This document shows, in pieces, positions 32,719-42,262 of a stretch of 64,000 bases of DNA (positions are counted from its first letter, which is position 1; the number at the start of each line of letters is the position of its first letter). The position numbers and the translations under genes are program-made. The stretch is from Gammaproteobacteria bacterium. GTDB taxonomy: Bacteria; Pseudomonadota; Gammaproteobacteria; UBA4575. The stretch lies in the NCBI GenBank assembly GCA_033344735.1, contig JAWPMW010000001.1, positions 62,001 to 126,000 on the forward strand, read 5' to 3'. The notes beneath the pieces are model-generated. The model saw nothing but the letters and a program-made list of their open reading frames with translations. It had not been told where the DNA came from and searched no databases.

Positions 32719-32732
32719 CATTAAATGTGTAT
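32714..32732 (+). promoter_or_regulatory. Perfect 19-bp palindrome overlapping the subtilase -10 box (operator candidate)
   Basis: ATACACATT (32714-32722), one central A, then AATGTGTAT (32724-32732) is a perfect inverted repeat. It begins inside the -10 box and runs across the likely start point, a typical place for a repressor to block RNA polymerase. I do not recognise the binding protein, and no regulator gene is next to it. Confidence 0.6.
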
Positions 32733-32886
32733 TAATTGTGAATAATGCCGATTAAATTATGTTAATACTATAATAGAGTTAACTGAATCACTAAATATGT
32801 GCTTAATTGCTATTAATATTATTTGTAAATAACAATTAAGGGTGTTGTCATATTTTGGTCTACTTGTGAAAAATTCAGCAAGAAAA

Positions 32887-35800
32887 ATGATTATGCAAAG
32901 AGTAATACACTATATAGGTATGTTGTTGTGTTGGTTGCTTATTCATTCCTCTCTGTATGCAAACGATACTAGCGATAGTCGTGTTAGCCATTCTTCGGAA
33001 ATTAAAGCATTAAAACTTCAAGTTAAAGAATCAAAGATTGTATATAAGAGTATGCAATATGTTCGTGAATCTGTGTCGCCAAATTTATTGAAATTGGTTA
33101 GGGATGCGCAGACTCAGGAATCAAGTGTAAATTTTATTGTGAACTTGCATGATGATAGTTGTGAAAGTGAAATAGAGGCTAGATCCAATTGGAACGTCAG
33201 TGAAAAAATAAATTTAATGAAAGAACTTAGAAAAGAAGTTCAATCAGATTTGATGAAAAGGATGAATAGTATCAAGCCACTATTAATTCGGAATTATGAT
33301 CCTTTTAATTCAATGGAAGTTTCTGTTCAAAACGAAGAAGAGCTTCTAAATTTAATGCGAGATCCTAGAGTAAAGTCAGTGCGGCCAATTGTTGAGCTGA
33401 AGCCGCTATTGTCAGAATCATTGCCTTTAATAAAGCATAATCTGGCACAGTCTCAAGGATATACAGGTGAGGGTATCTCCGTAGCGGTTGTAGATAGTGG
33501 AATAGATTATCTAAATGGTAATTTTGGTAGTTGCGCTATTCCGGTAAGTACAGCTAACCCTAACTGCTCAGTTATCGTTGATATGGATTTTGGAGTAATA
33601 GATGGTGCTGGCGGTGATAGTTTGTCGGACCACGGTACTCGTGTGGCAGCAACAGTTTTAGGTGTTGCTGGTGATGTAAATATTATTGGTTTAGATGTAT
33701 TTGAAGATTCTGGTCCAGATGCTTTAGCGCCATCCTCAACCATTATGCAGGCTTTGCAGTGGGTGGCGACAAATGCCTCAACATATAATATTGCTGCTGT
33801 TAATCTTAGTTTAGGTGGCGGTTTATTCTCAGGTAATTGTGATAGTGATTTTAGCGCAGGATTTGATGCTGGTATATTTTCGACACTACAGACTTTGGGT
33901 GTAGTCCCAGTTGTTGCTAGTGGTAATGATGGTGTAAAAACTCAAATTAGTTCCCCCGCATGTTATTCAGACGCAGTGTCAGTTGGAGCGGTGAGCGATA
34001 CAACACTTAGCGCTGCCGGGTTTATTTTTAATTATGATGCTGTTGATAGTTACTCAAACAGTTCATCTGAACTAGATTTATTGGCGCCTGGTTCGCTTAT
34101 TGCAGTTCCAGGTTTGATTGGATCCGCTTTTGGTACTTCATTTGCCGCGCCACATGTTAGTGGTGCATCAGCATTATTGCGTGCATCGAATGCATTTCCT
34201 GATGAAACGGTTCAACAAACTATAGATAGGCTTGCTACTAGCGGCGATTTAATAACAGATACGATTGGCGGAAAAATCACTCCGCGCATAAATGTAGCAA
34301 GAGCGCTTGAACTTATCGATTCTCCAGACATCACTTACCCGTTAACAGGGACAACGCTGGCCAGTGCAAACGAGACAGTGTCATGGGATGCGATGGGGAC
34401 AGTGCCACAGTATTGGGCGGTGTTAGTTGGTAGCAATGGACTCGGTAGTTATGATGTACATCATAGCGGTGTATTGTCAGGCAGTAGTACGAGTAACGCA
34501 GTGTCATTTCCCACGGATGGACGAGAAGTGACCGTGGGATTGTATGCATTTATAAATGGTGCATGGAACACTATGGATTCAGAAGTGGTGAATACGTTTA
34601 TGGCGCCACCACCAGCTGCGCCCGAGATCACCAGTCCATTAACAGGGACGACATTAACAAGTAGCAGTGTCACGGTGTCATGGGATGCGATGGGGACAGT
34701 GCCACAGTATTGGGCGGTGTTAGTTGGTAGCAATGGACTCGGTAGTTATGATGTACATCATAGCGGTGTATTGTCAGGCAGTAGTACGAGTAACGCAGTG
34801 TCATTTCCCACGGATGGACGAGAAGTGACCGTGGGATTGTATGCATTTATAAATGGTGCATGGAACACTATGGATTCAGAAGTGGTGAATACGTTTATGG
34901 CGCCACCACCAGCTGCGCCCGAGATCACCAGTCCATTAACAGGGACGACATTAACAAGTAGCAGTGTCACGGTGTCATGGGATGCGATGGGGACAGTGCC
35001 ACAGTATTGGGCGGTGTTAGTTGGTAGCAATGGACTCGGTAGTTATGATGTACATCATAGCGGTGTATTGTCAGGCAGTAGTACGAGTAACGCAGTGTCA
35101 TTTCCCACGGATGGACGAGAAGTGACCGTGGGATTGTATGCATTTATAAATGGTGCATGGAACACTATGGATTCAGAAGTGGTGAACACGTTTATGGCGC
35201 CACCACCAGCTGCGCCCGAGATCACCAGTCCATTAACAGGGACGACATTAACAAGTAGCAGTGTCACGGTGTCATGGGATGCGATGGGGACAGTGCCACA
35301 GTATTGGGCGGTGTTAGTTGGTAGCAATGGACTCGGTAGTTATGATGTACATCATAGCGGTGTATTGTCAGGCAGTAGTACGAGTAACGCAGTGTCATTT
35401 CCCACGGATGGACGAGAAGTGACCGTGGGATTGTATGCATTTATAAATGGTGCATGGAACACTATGGATTCAGAAGTGGTGAACACGTTTATGGCGCCAC
35501 CACCAGCTGCGCCCGAGATCACCAGTCCATTAACAGGGACGACATTAACAAGTAGCAGTGTCACGGTGTCATGGGATGCGATGGGCACGGTGCCACAGTA
35601 TTGGGCGGTGTTAGTTGGTAGCAATGGACTCGGTAGTTATGATGTACATCATAGCGGTGTATTGTCAGGCAGTAGTACGAGTAACGCAGTGTCATTTCCC
35701 ACGGATGGACGAGAAGTGACCGTGGGATTGTATGCATTTATAAATGGTGCATGGAACACTATGGATTCAGAAGTGGTGAACACGTTTATGGCGCCACCAC

Positions 35801-36090
35801 CAGCTGCGCCCGAGATCACCAGTCCATTAACAGGGACGACATTAACAAGTAGCAGTGTCACGGTGTCATGGGATGCGATGGGGACAGTGCCACAGTATTG
35901 GGCGGTGTTAGTTGGTAGCAATGGACTCGGTAGTTATGATGTACATCATAGCGGTGTATTGTCAGGCAGTAGTACGAGTAACGCAGTGTCATTTCCCACG
36001 GATGGACGAGAAGTGACCGTGGGATTGTATGCATTTATAAATGGTGCATGGAACACTATGGATTCAGAAGTGGTAACGACTTCTAATTAG
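32887..36090 (+). CDS. Secreted subtilisin-like serine protease with six C-terminal 99-residue repeats
   Basis: 1067 residues from ATG 32887; an in-frame GTG at 32842 would add 15 residues but has its AAGG directly adjacent. A signal peptide is seen (MIMQRVIHYIG, hydrophobic core, cleavage probably after SLYA). A propeptide-like domain follows to about residue 190. The S8 catalytic triad is Asp203 (VAVVDSGID), His249 (DHGTRVA) and Ser418 (GTSFAAPHVSG), with the oxyanion Asn in VASGNDG. From about residue 480 six copies of a beta-sandwich-like unit follow, with motifs SPLTGTTL, SWDAMGTVPQYW and FPTDGREV. No membrane anchor or autotransporter barrel is visible, so it is probably released or bound through the repeats. 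It converges with uvrA. Confidence 0.9.
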   Translation: MIMQRVIHYIGMLLCWLLIHSSLYANDTSDSRVSHSSEIKALKLQVKESKIVYKSMQYVRESVSPNLLKLVRDAQTQESSVNFIVNLHDDSCESEIEARSNWNVSEKINLMKELRKEVQSDLMKRMNSIKPLLIRNYDPFNSMEVSVQNEEELLNLMRDPRVKSVRPIVELKPLLSESLPLIKHNLAQSQGYTGEGISVAVVDSGIDYLNGNFGSCAIPVSTANPNCSVIVDMDFGVIDGAGGDSLSDHGTRVAATVLGVAGDVNIIGLDVFEDSGPDALAPSSTIMQALQWVATNASTYNIAAVNLSLGGGLFSGNCDSDFSAGFDAGIFSTLQTLGVVPVVASGNDGVKTQISSPACYSDAVSVGAVSDTTLSAAGFIFNYDAVDSYSNSSSELDLLAPGSLIAVPGLIGSAFGTSFAAPHVSGASALLRASNAFPDETVQQTIDRLATSGDLITDTIGGKITPRINVARALELIDSPDITYPLTGTTLASANETVSWDAMGTVPQYWAVLVGSNGLGSYDVHHSGVLSGSSTSNAVSFPTDGREVTVGLYAFINGAWNTMDSEVVNTFMAPPPAAPEITSPLTGTTLTSSSVTVSWDAMGTVPQYWAVLVGSNGLGSYDVHHSGVLSGSSTSNAVSFPTDGREVTVGLYAFINGAWNTMDSEVVNTFMAPPPAAPEITSPLTGTTLTSSSVTVSWDAMGTVPQYWAVLVGSNGLGSYDVHHSGVLSGSSTSNAVSFPTDGREVTVGLYAFINGAWNTMDSEVVNTFMAPPPAAPEITSPLTGTTLTSSSVTVSWDAMGTVPQYWAVLVGSNGLGSYDVHHSGVLSGSSTSNAVSFPTDGREVTVGLYAFINGAWNTMDSEVVNTFMAPPPAAPEITSPLTGTTLTSSSVTVSWDAMGTVPQYWAVLVGSNGLGSYDVHHSGVLSGSSTSNAVSFPTDGREVTVGLYAFINGAWNTMDSEVVNTFMAPPPAAPEITSPLTGTTLTSSSVTVSWDAMGTVPQYWAVLVGSNGLGSYDVHHSGVLSGSSTSNAVSFPTDGREVTVGLYAFINGAWNTMDSEVVTTSN
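34324..36087 (+). repeat. Tandem array of six 297-bp units inside the subtilase gene
   Basis: Units start at 34324, 34621, 34918, 35215, 35512 and 35809, exactly 99 codons apart. Units 2 to 5 are almost identical at the DNA level; I find only an AAT/AAC change in the linker (AAT in units 1-2, AAC in 3-5) and a two-base variant at 35585-35588 in unit 5. Unit 1 differs over its first 50 bases, and unit 6 lacks the FMAPPPAA linker and ends in the stop codon. Synonymous positions are conserved, so expansion or homogenisation is recent. Confidence 0.97.
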
Positions 36091-36103
36091 ATTAATAAAA
36101 TAT

Positions 36104-38929
36104 TTAATTAAACAATATACTTTTTAAGTATCTGCCGGTGTAGGATGGTGTGCAATTTGTTGTTTGCTCTGGCGTTCCTATAGAGACGACTTCTCCACCT
36201 CCCGAGCCTCCTTCTGGTCCAAGGTCAATTACCCAATCGGCTGTTTTAATTACATCCAAATTATGTTCGATCACAATTAATGTGTTGCCGTGATCTCTAA
36301 GTTTATGTAGTACAGTTAACAGCTGTTCCACGTCATGGAAGTGTAATCCGGTTGTAGGTTCATCCAGTATATAAAGTGTTTTTCCTGTGTCTCGCTTAGA
36401 TAACTCGCGTGATAGTTTTACCCGTTGTGCTTCACCACCTGAAAGAGTGGTTGCACTTTGCCCTAGTGTTATATATGTCAGTCCTACAGCAACGAGAGTG
36501 TCTAGTTTACGTTTAATCACTGGCACAGCATTAAAAAATTCTAGTGCATCTTCTATTGTCATTTGCAGAACGTCGTAGATATTTTTACCTTTGTACTGAA
36601 TTTCTAAAGTTTCGCGGTTATAGCGTTTACTTTTGCATACATCACATGGCACATAAACATCGGGTAAAAAATGCATCTCTACGCGAATTACACCATCACC
36701 CTGGCATGCTTCACAGCGACCACCTTTAACATTGAAGCTGAATCGCCCGGGAGTGTATCCGCGTGAGCGCGCTTCTTGTGTGCCTGAAAATAATTCACGA
36801 ATAGGTGTGAACAAGCCAGTATATGTGGCTGGGTTTGAGCGCGGTGTTCTACCAATCGGACTTTGATCAATTTCTACAACTTTATCGAAATGTTCCAGGC
36901 CCTCTATTTCTTCATACTGTGAGACTGCGATGCTTGATTTATTTAAATGTCTTGCAGCAGCAGCGTATAGTGTATTGTTTATCAGTGTTGACTTGCCTGA
37001 ACCAGAAACTCCTGTTACGGCAATGAATAATCCAATAGGAAAATCAACATTGATTGATTTGAGATTGTTTCCACTCGCACCACGAACAGTAAGAATTTTT
37101 TCTGCATCGACAGGTGTTCGTTTAGTAGGGATTCCTATTGCTTGCTTACCAGACAAATATTGTCCTGTCAGAGAATTATTGTTATCACATACTTGTTTAG
37201 GCGTGCCTTGAGCAACTATTACACCGCCATGTATGCCTGCGCCTGGGCCAATATCAACGACATAATCTGCTGCTCGAATTGCTTCTTCATCATGTTCAAC
37301 TACAATGACAGTGTTTCCTATATCACGTAAGCGAGTTAATGTATTAAGAAGACGCTGATTATCTCTCTGATGTAACCCTATGGAAGGTTCATCTAATACA
37401 TACATTACACCAACTAAGCCTGAACCTATCTGAGAGGCTAAGCGAATACGTTGCGCTTCGCCGCCTGATAATGTGTCAGCACTTCTATCTAAGCTTAAGT
37501 AGTCTAGTCCAACATTGACTAAAAATGATAAGCGATCACGAATTTCATTAATGACTTTTGCACCAACTTGCGCACGATGGCCTTGAAGTTCAATTTCTTC
37601 AAAAAAAGTTAATGCTTGCTTAATTGAAATGGCTGTCAAAGATGGCAAGTTGCGGTCACTGACAAATACATGTCTTGCTTGAGTGTTTAAGCGGTCACCA
37701 TGACAACTTTCGCATGATTGTTCTGATAAGTATTTGCTAAGTTCATCTCTAACAAGATGTGAGTCGGTTTGATCAAAACGCCTTTCCATGTTTGGAATGA
37801 TTCCTTCAAAGGCATGTTTCTTAGTGACGCTACGTCCTTTTTCATTGATATATTTGAAATCAATTATTTCTTCGCCGCTGCCGTATAAAATGATTTCTTG
37901 CAGCTCTTCATCTAGTGTTTCAAATGGCGCTTCTATATCAAATTCATAGTGCGTAGCAAGTGATTGAATCATCTGAAAGTAATGTGCATTTCGGCGGTCC
38001 CAACCGCGAATAGCTCCACCAGCACAACTGAGTTGCGGTGAGCTAACAATTAATTCTGGATCAAAATACTCTTCTATACCTAAACCATCGCAGCTCTGGC
38101 AAGCACCAATTGGATTGTTGAATGAGAATAGGCGTGGTTCTAATTCGCTTACGCTATATCCACAGATTGGACAGGCAAATCGTGCAGAGAATAATAATGA
38201 CGCTGCTTTGGGGTCATCCATAAAGGCAATTTCGGCAATATCGTCAGCAAGTTTTAATGCGGTCTCAAAAGATTCTGCGAGTCGCAGTTCTATGCCAGAT
38301 TTGACCTTAAAGCGATCTACAACCACTTCAATTGTATGTTTTTTGCGCAAATCCAGTTTAGGTGGCTCGTCTAATTCGTAGACTTCTCCATCGATGCGAG
38401 CACGTAAAAAGCCCTGTGCATGGAGTTGCTGGAATAACTGTAAATGCTCACCTTTGCGATTCTGAACGACAGGAGCTAATAGCATCAGACGGCTATCAGC
38501 AGGCATCTCCATGACTTTATCGACCATTTGGCTAACGGTTTGCGCGTTAAGGTCATTACCGTGATTGGGGCATTTGGGTGTGCCTACACGCGCATATAGA
38601 AGACGTAAATAGTCATATATCTCGGTGATTGTTCCTACAGTTGAGCGTGGGTTATGCGAGGTCGATTTTTGCTCAATTGAGATGGCTGGAGATAGGCCTT
38701 CAATTGTGTCGACATCGGGTTTTTCTAATCGCGCTAAAAACTGTCGAGCATAGGCGGATAAAGATTCAACGTAACGGCGCTGTCCTTCAGCAAAAATTGT
38801 GTCAAATGCGAGTGAAGATTTACCTGAACCTGATAGGCCTGTAATTACAATCAATTCATCACGCGGTAAATCTAAATCAATGTTTTTTAAGTTATGGGTG
38901 CGAGCCCCGCGAATTTTAATCGCCGCCAT
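36104..38929 (-). CDS. uvrA: Excinuclease ABC subunit A
   Basis: 941 residues (E. coli 940). It is the DNA-damage recognition ATPase of nucleotide excision repair. Two ABC modules are present: Walker [10 protein letters not shown] near residue 31 and GVSGSGKST near 640. Each has an LSGGEAQR signature and a [11 protein letters not shown] or [11 protein letters not shown] Walker B. Zinc-finger cysteines are in CPICG and CQSCDG near 253-280, and in CEACQGDG and CDVCKSK near 740-765. It lies tail-to-tail with the protease, only 13 nt apart. Confidence 0.99.
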   Translation of the reverse strand: MAAIKIRGARTHNLKNIDLDLPRDELIVITGLSGSGKSSLAFDTIFAEGQRRYVESLSAYARQFLARLEKPDVDTIEGLSPAISIEQKSTSHNPRSTVGTITEIYDYLRLLYARVGTPKCPNHGNDLNAQTVSQMVDKVMEMPADSRLMLLAPVVQNRKGEHLQLFQQLHAQGFLRARIDGEVYELDEPPKLDLRKKHTIEVVVDRFKVKSGIELRLAESFETALKLADDIAEIAFMDDPKAASLLFSARFACPICGYSVSELEPRLFSFNNPIGACQSCDGLGIEEYFDPELIVSSPQLSCAGGAIRGWDRRNAHYFQMIQSLATHYEFDIEAPFETLDEELQEIILYGSGEEIIDFKYINEKGRSVTKKHAFEGIIPNMERRFDQTDSHLVRDELSKYLSEQSCESCHGDRLNTQARHVFVSDRNLPSLTAISIKQALTFFEEIELQGHRAQVGAKVINEIRDRLSFLVNVGLDYLSLDRSADTLSGGEAQRIRLASQIGSGLVGVMYVLDEPSIGLHQRDNQRLLNTLTRLRDIGNTVIVVEHDEEAIRAADYVVDIGPGAGIHGGVIVAQGTPKQVCDNNNSLTGQYLSGKQAIGIPTKRTPVDAEKILTVRGASGNNLKSINVDFPIGLFIAVTGVSGSGKSTLINNTLYAAAARHLNKSSIAVSQYEEIEGLEHFDKVVEIDQSPIGRTPRSNPATYTGLFTPIRELFSGTQEARSRGYTPGRFSFNVKGGRCEACQGDGVIRVEMHFLPDVYVPCDVCKSKRYNRETLEIQYKGKNIYDVLQMTIEDALEFFNAVPVIKRKLDTLVAVGLTYITLGQSATTLSGGEAQRVKLSRELSKRDTGKTLYILDEPTTGLHFHDVEQLLTVLHKLRDHGNTLIVIEHNLDVIKTADWVIDLGPEGGSGGGEVVSIGTPEQTTNCTPSYTGRYLKSILFN

Positions 38930-39024
38930 GCGCGTATCTCGGTAAAGGTAAACTTGCTAATATACGTGCTTTCAACCATGCAACGCAAAGAAACGAGTGC
39001 TCCTATTAATGTACAGGTTAAACA

Positions 39025-40380
39025 ATGAACTCGATTGAGCGTCGTGCAGCAATATCGCTTGCGCTGATATACGCCACGCGCATGCTTGGTTTATTCATGA
39101 TATTGCCGGTGTTTGCTATATATGCCGAACAACTAACGGATGTCACGCCCTTGTTAGTGGGGTTAGCGATCGGTATTTATGGACTCACTCAAGCGGCATT
39201 TCAAATTCCGTTTGGTACATGGTCAGATAAAATTGGCCGCAAGCCCGTAATTATTACAGGCTTAGCTATTTTTATGCTCGGTAGTGTCATTGCTGCTCAA
39301 GCGGATTCAATTTATTGGGTAATTGTTGGGCGTGCGATGCAAGGAATGGGTGCTATTGCATCAGCTATTATGGCATTAGCTTCAGATCTAACCCGAGAAG
39401 AACAGCGCACTAAAGTAATGGCCATTATTGGTGCCAGTATTGGCGCTTCATTTATGCTGGCGTTAGTATTAGGTCCGGTCTTGCAGGCATGGGTAGGTGT
39501 GCCGGGGATTTTTTGGATCACTGCCATACTTGCTGTGATGGGAATCATCATTGTTGCAGCTTTAATTCCTACACCAGTTCAAGCGGGGCAAAAAACGGCG
39601 GTAGTAAATCGAGCAACCCTAGGTTCTGTTTTGAGCGATTCACAGTTGTTACGGCTAGATGCTGGAGTTTTTCTTTTGCATATGGCATTAACCGCCATTT
39701 TTGTTGTTGTTCCTCTGATTTTGAGAGACCAATATCAAATTATCCCTGCGCAGCATTGGAAGGTTTACTTAACAGTAATGATTGTTTCATTAATATTGTT
39801 AGTGCCAACAATTATAGTTTCTGAAAAATATAAAAAGATAAAAATAGCATTTAGTTTTGCGATCTTTATATGTGCTATTGGATTGCTAGTAATGGCTTGG
39901 AGCTCGCAAAGCTTCAAAGTTTTCTTTATTTCAATGGTAATGTTTTTCTGGGGTTTTAACTTTCTTGAGGCTAGTATGCCTTCATTGGTCTCTAAGTTGA
40001 GTAACCCTTTGAATAAAGGTATGTCCATGGGCGTATTTTCCAGCAGTCAATTCCTAGGGGCTTTCGCTGGTGGTGTCATGGCTGGATTATTACTGCAAAA
40101 TTTTGATCAAAATGCGGTATTTTTGTTCGCATTTGTTATGTTTTTGATTTGGTTTCTAGTAGCATTCTCTATGCAGACACCTGTAGATTTCATGAGCTAT
40201 ACCGCTCATCTAGGTAAGATAAAATCATCTCAAATAGAGCAGGTTGCGGTTTCATTGCAAGCGTTACCTGGAGTCGCAGAAGCAACAGTGATTCCAGAGG
40301 AAGGTATTGCTTACTTGCGGGTCAACAGAGACACATTTGAAGAAGATAAAGTTAAACAGTTCTGCACACAATTAAATTAA
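39025..40380 (+). CDS. MFS transporter with C-terminal YAM-like domain (YajR type)
   Basis: 451 residues, close to YajR of E. coli (454). About twelve hydrophobic helices span residues 10-390, with the MFS motif A GTWSDKIGRKP after helix 2. The last 65 residues (SSQIEQVAVSLQALPGVAEA onward) form a small ferredoxin-like domain as in YajR, which is proposed to bind ligand in the cytoplasm. The substrate is unknown. It is divergent from uvrA (95 nt) and lies 28 nt before ssb, an arrangement also found in Pseudomonas. Confidence 0.9.
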   Translation: MNSIERRAAISLALIYATRMLGLFMILPVFAIYAEQLTDVTPLLVGLAIGIYGLTQAAFQIPFGTWSDKIGRKPVIITGLAIFMLGSVIAAQADSIYWVIVGRAMQGMGAIASAIMALASDLTREEQRTKVMAIIGASIGASFMLALVLGPVLQAWVGVPGIFWITAILAVMGIIIVAALIPTPVQAGQKTAVVNRATLGSVLSDSQLLRLDAGVFLLHMALTAIFVVVPLILRDQYQIIPAQHWKVYLTVMIVSLILLVPTIIVSEKYKKIKIAFSFAIFICAIGLLVMAWSSQSFKVFFISMVMFFWGFNFLEASMPSLVSKLSNPLNKGMSMGVFSSSQFLGAFAGGVMAGLLLQNFDQNAVFLFAFVMFLIWFLVAFSMQTPVDFMSYTAHLGKIKSSQIEQVAVSLQALPGVAEATVIPEEGIAYLRVNRDTFEEDKVKQFCTQLN

Positions 40381-40408
40381 ACGAGACATTGAGAAAAGAG
40401 GATAAGTC

Positions 40409-40876
40409 ATGGCGCGAGGTGTAAATAAAGTAATTATCGTTGGTAATTTAGGCCAAGATCCAGAGGTGAAGTATATGCCTAGCGGGCAAGCAGTTTGCAA
40501 CATTAGTGTTGCCACTACTGATAGCTGGAGCGATAAAGCCACAGGTGAAAAACAAGAAAAAACTGAATGGCATCGTGTTGTTTTTTTTAGAAGACTTGCA
40601 GAAATTGCTGGTGAGTACCTTCGTAAAGGATCACAAGTATATATCGAAGGGCGATTACAAACGCGAAAGTGGCAGGATCAAAGCGGTGCAGATAAATACA
40701 CCACAGAAATCATTGCCAACGAAATGCAAATGTTAGGTGGTCGCGGCGGCGGTGCCAGCGGTGGTGGGTTTGATGCGCCTCCAGCAGCTGATGAAGGTTA
40801 TGGTAGCTCAAGTCCAAAAGCTGCAAAACCTGCTCCCAGTACTGCAGATGATTTTGATGATGATATTCCGTTTTGA
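40409..40876 (+). CDS. ssb: Single-stranded DNA-binding protein
   Basis: 155 residues. The OB-fold domain (about 1-110) starts [20 protein letters not shown] and includes TEWHRVVFF and [21 protein letters not shown] Gly/Ala/Pro-rich flexible linker follows. The acidic tail DDFDDDIPF is the docking peptide for replication and repair partners. The AGAGGA site precedes the ATG. Confidence 0.98.
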   Translation: MARGVNKVIIVGNLGQDPEVKYMPSGQAVCNISVATTDSWSDKATGEKQEKTEWHRVVFFRRLAEIAGEYLRKGSQVYIEGRLQTRKWQDQSGADKYTTEIIANEMQMLGGRGGGASGGGFDAPPAADEGYGSSSPKAAKPAPSTADDFDDDIPF

Positions 40877-40930
40877 TATTAAGCATTCGATTATCTGAAT
40901 AAATCTCTAATCTGTTGTATCAAGATATCG

Positions 40931-40967
40931 CCTGTCATATCTGCATAGGTGGAAAATCAGTGACAGG
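40931..40967 (+). promoter_or_regulatory. Inverted repeat upstream of the polysaccharide locus
   Basis: CCTGTCA (40931-40937) is repeated in inverted form as TGACAGG (40961-40967), with 23 nt between. It sits in the 123-nt ssb-glycosyltransferase interval, which should hold the promoter of the first polysaccharide operon. No JUMPstart/ops element and no clear -35/-10 pair were found. The function is unknown. Confidence 0.3.
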
Positions 40968-40999
40968 TGAGAAATCACAGATTCTTGTGCATCATACAC

Positions 41000-42235
41000 T
41001 TGAATAAAATTAAACTACTAATTATTGCTCCTACATTTTATCCAGTACATGGAGGGGCGGGACTGCGCTTCTATCGATATCTCCCTTTTCTATACGAAAA
41101 TAATATAGAAGTGACAGTCGTCTGTGGTACGCCAAAATTAAAAAAATTCACACGAGAAGACCATCAGGCTGATTGGGTGCATGCTGTCGATGGGGAGTTG
41201 ATTTCTGAATTAGAGATTTCAAATGCGAAAATACTTAAATATAAAATACATGGTGAAAGTGCAAAAAAAAGATCTGAAATATTATTAAATAAAGCGATTG
41301 AGCGTAGTGAGGATCAAAATACCAAACCAGATGTGGTGCATATCATTGCTCCCATGCCATTTAAAGTGCTTAGCCAACTTGGAAAGTTGAGAGCGATGGG
41401 GGTAAAGCTGGTGTATTCACATACTATTGCTAAAAAATACTCAGAGAATATTTTGCTTGAGAAAATTCAAAAATGGAAGGTTCGAAAAATCAATCAGCAC
41501 TACCATTCGATTATTGTTCAGTCAGCATCAATGAAAGAGACTCTTTTAAAGGATAATTCTAAAGCAAATATTCGTATTATTTTAAATGGGGTGGATACAG
41601 ATAAATTTTGTCCGCTTGAAAATGAACAAGATAAACAAAATTTAAGAAACAAACTTGGATTGCCTATTGATGCTAAGCTCATCACTCTAGTGGGCGCCGT
41701 GCATCCAAGAAAAGGTACAGATTTGTTAGTTGAAGCTTGGTCTGTCTTGGTAAGGAAATTTCAAGATATGCATTTGATAATCATCGGACCTAGGTACGAC
41801 CAGTCACGCAAAGAGCTGAAGCAATTTAAAGATGCTATGGAACAGATGATAAAGAGTTCTGCCAGTGAGTCTAATATACATTTTCTCGGCCAAGTGGATA
41901 ATGTTAATGAATATTTGCAAATATCGGATTTATTTGTTTTCCCCTCAAAAAGAGAAGGCATGCCAAATGCAGTATTGGAAGCAATGTCTACTGGTGTAGC
42001 TGTTATTCTCACGCCTTTTATCGGTCTATCAAAAGAAATGGGTGATGAAGGAAGTGAATACCTTCTTTCGCAGCGATCTAGCAATGAAATAGCAAAAAAC
42101 ATTTGCTATGTCTTAGAAAATAATGAGCTGCAGACTAACCTTGCAAGATGTGCTCGTAATTGGGTTGTTGATTATATGGGCCTTGCATCAACTATCAGAT
42201 CACATGCAGACCTTTACAGGCATTTGTTAACTTAA
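41000..42235 (+). CDS. Glycosyltransferase family 4
   Basis: 411 residues from TTG 41000 (MNKIKLLIIAPTFYPVHGGAG); a GTG at 40967 would add 11 residues unlike the family, and neither start has a good ribosome site. It is a GT-B fold retaining enzyme: the N-terminal domain has a Gly-rich VHGGAG loop, and the C-terminal domain has LVGAVHPRKGTDLLVEA near residue 230 and the EGMPNAVLEAMSTG nucleotide-sugar motif (EX7E) near 330. The sugar is not predictable. First gene of the polysaccharide locus. Confidence 0.88.
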   Translation: MNKIKLLIIAPTFYPVHGGAGLRFYRYLPFLYENNIEVTVVCGTPKLKKFTREDHQADWVHAVDGELISELEISNAKILKYKIHGESAKKRSEILLNKAIERSEDQNTKPDVVHIIAPMPFKVLSQLGKLRAMGVKLVYSHTIAKKYSENILLEKIQKWKVRKINQHYHSIIVQSASMKETLLKDNSKANIRIILNGVDTDKFCPLENEQDKQNLRNKLGLPIDAKLITLVGAVHPRKGTDLLVEAWSVLVRKFQDMHLIIIGPRYDQSRKELKQFKDAMEQMIKSSASESNIHFLGQVDNVNEYLQISDLFVFPSKREGMPNAVLEAMSTGVAVILTPFIGLSKEMGDEGSEYLLSQRSSNEIAKNICYVLENNELQTNLARCARNWVVDYMGLASTIRSHADLYRHLLT

Positions 42236-42262
42236 ATATTCCTTAAAATAAGAACTATAGAA

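Noticed and set aside
34461-35921. Five identical 90-residue open frames on the minus strand, 297 bp apart
   Set aside because: They are antisense shadows of the protease repeats, without ribosome sites, and exist only because the repeated DNA has no stops in that frame.
34324-36087. CRISPR-like array
   Set aside because: The 297-bp units are in frame, coding and directly adjacent without variable spacers. No CRISPR array or cas gene is present anywhere in the window.
32887-36090. Autotransporter (type V) protease
   Set aside because: The C-terminus consists of repeats to the last residues and has no beta-barrel domain with a terminal aromatic residue.
39003-39020. LexA-like SOS box (CCTATTAATGTACAGG) between uvrA and the MFS gene
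   Set aside because: The half-sites are too close: CTGT is not conserved on the left and the spacing does not fit CTGT-N8-ACAG.
40877-40999. JUMPstart/ops element for RfaH in front of the polysaccharide locus
   Set aside because: No GGCGGTAG-type core was found in the interval.
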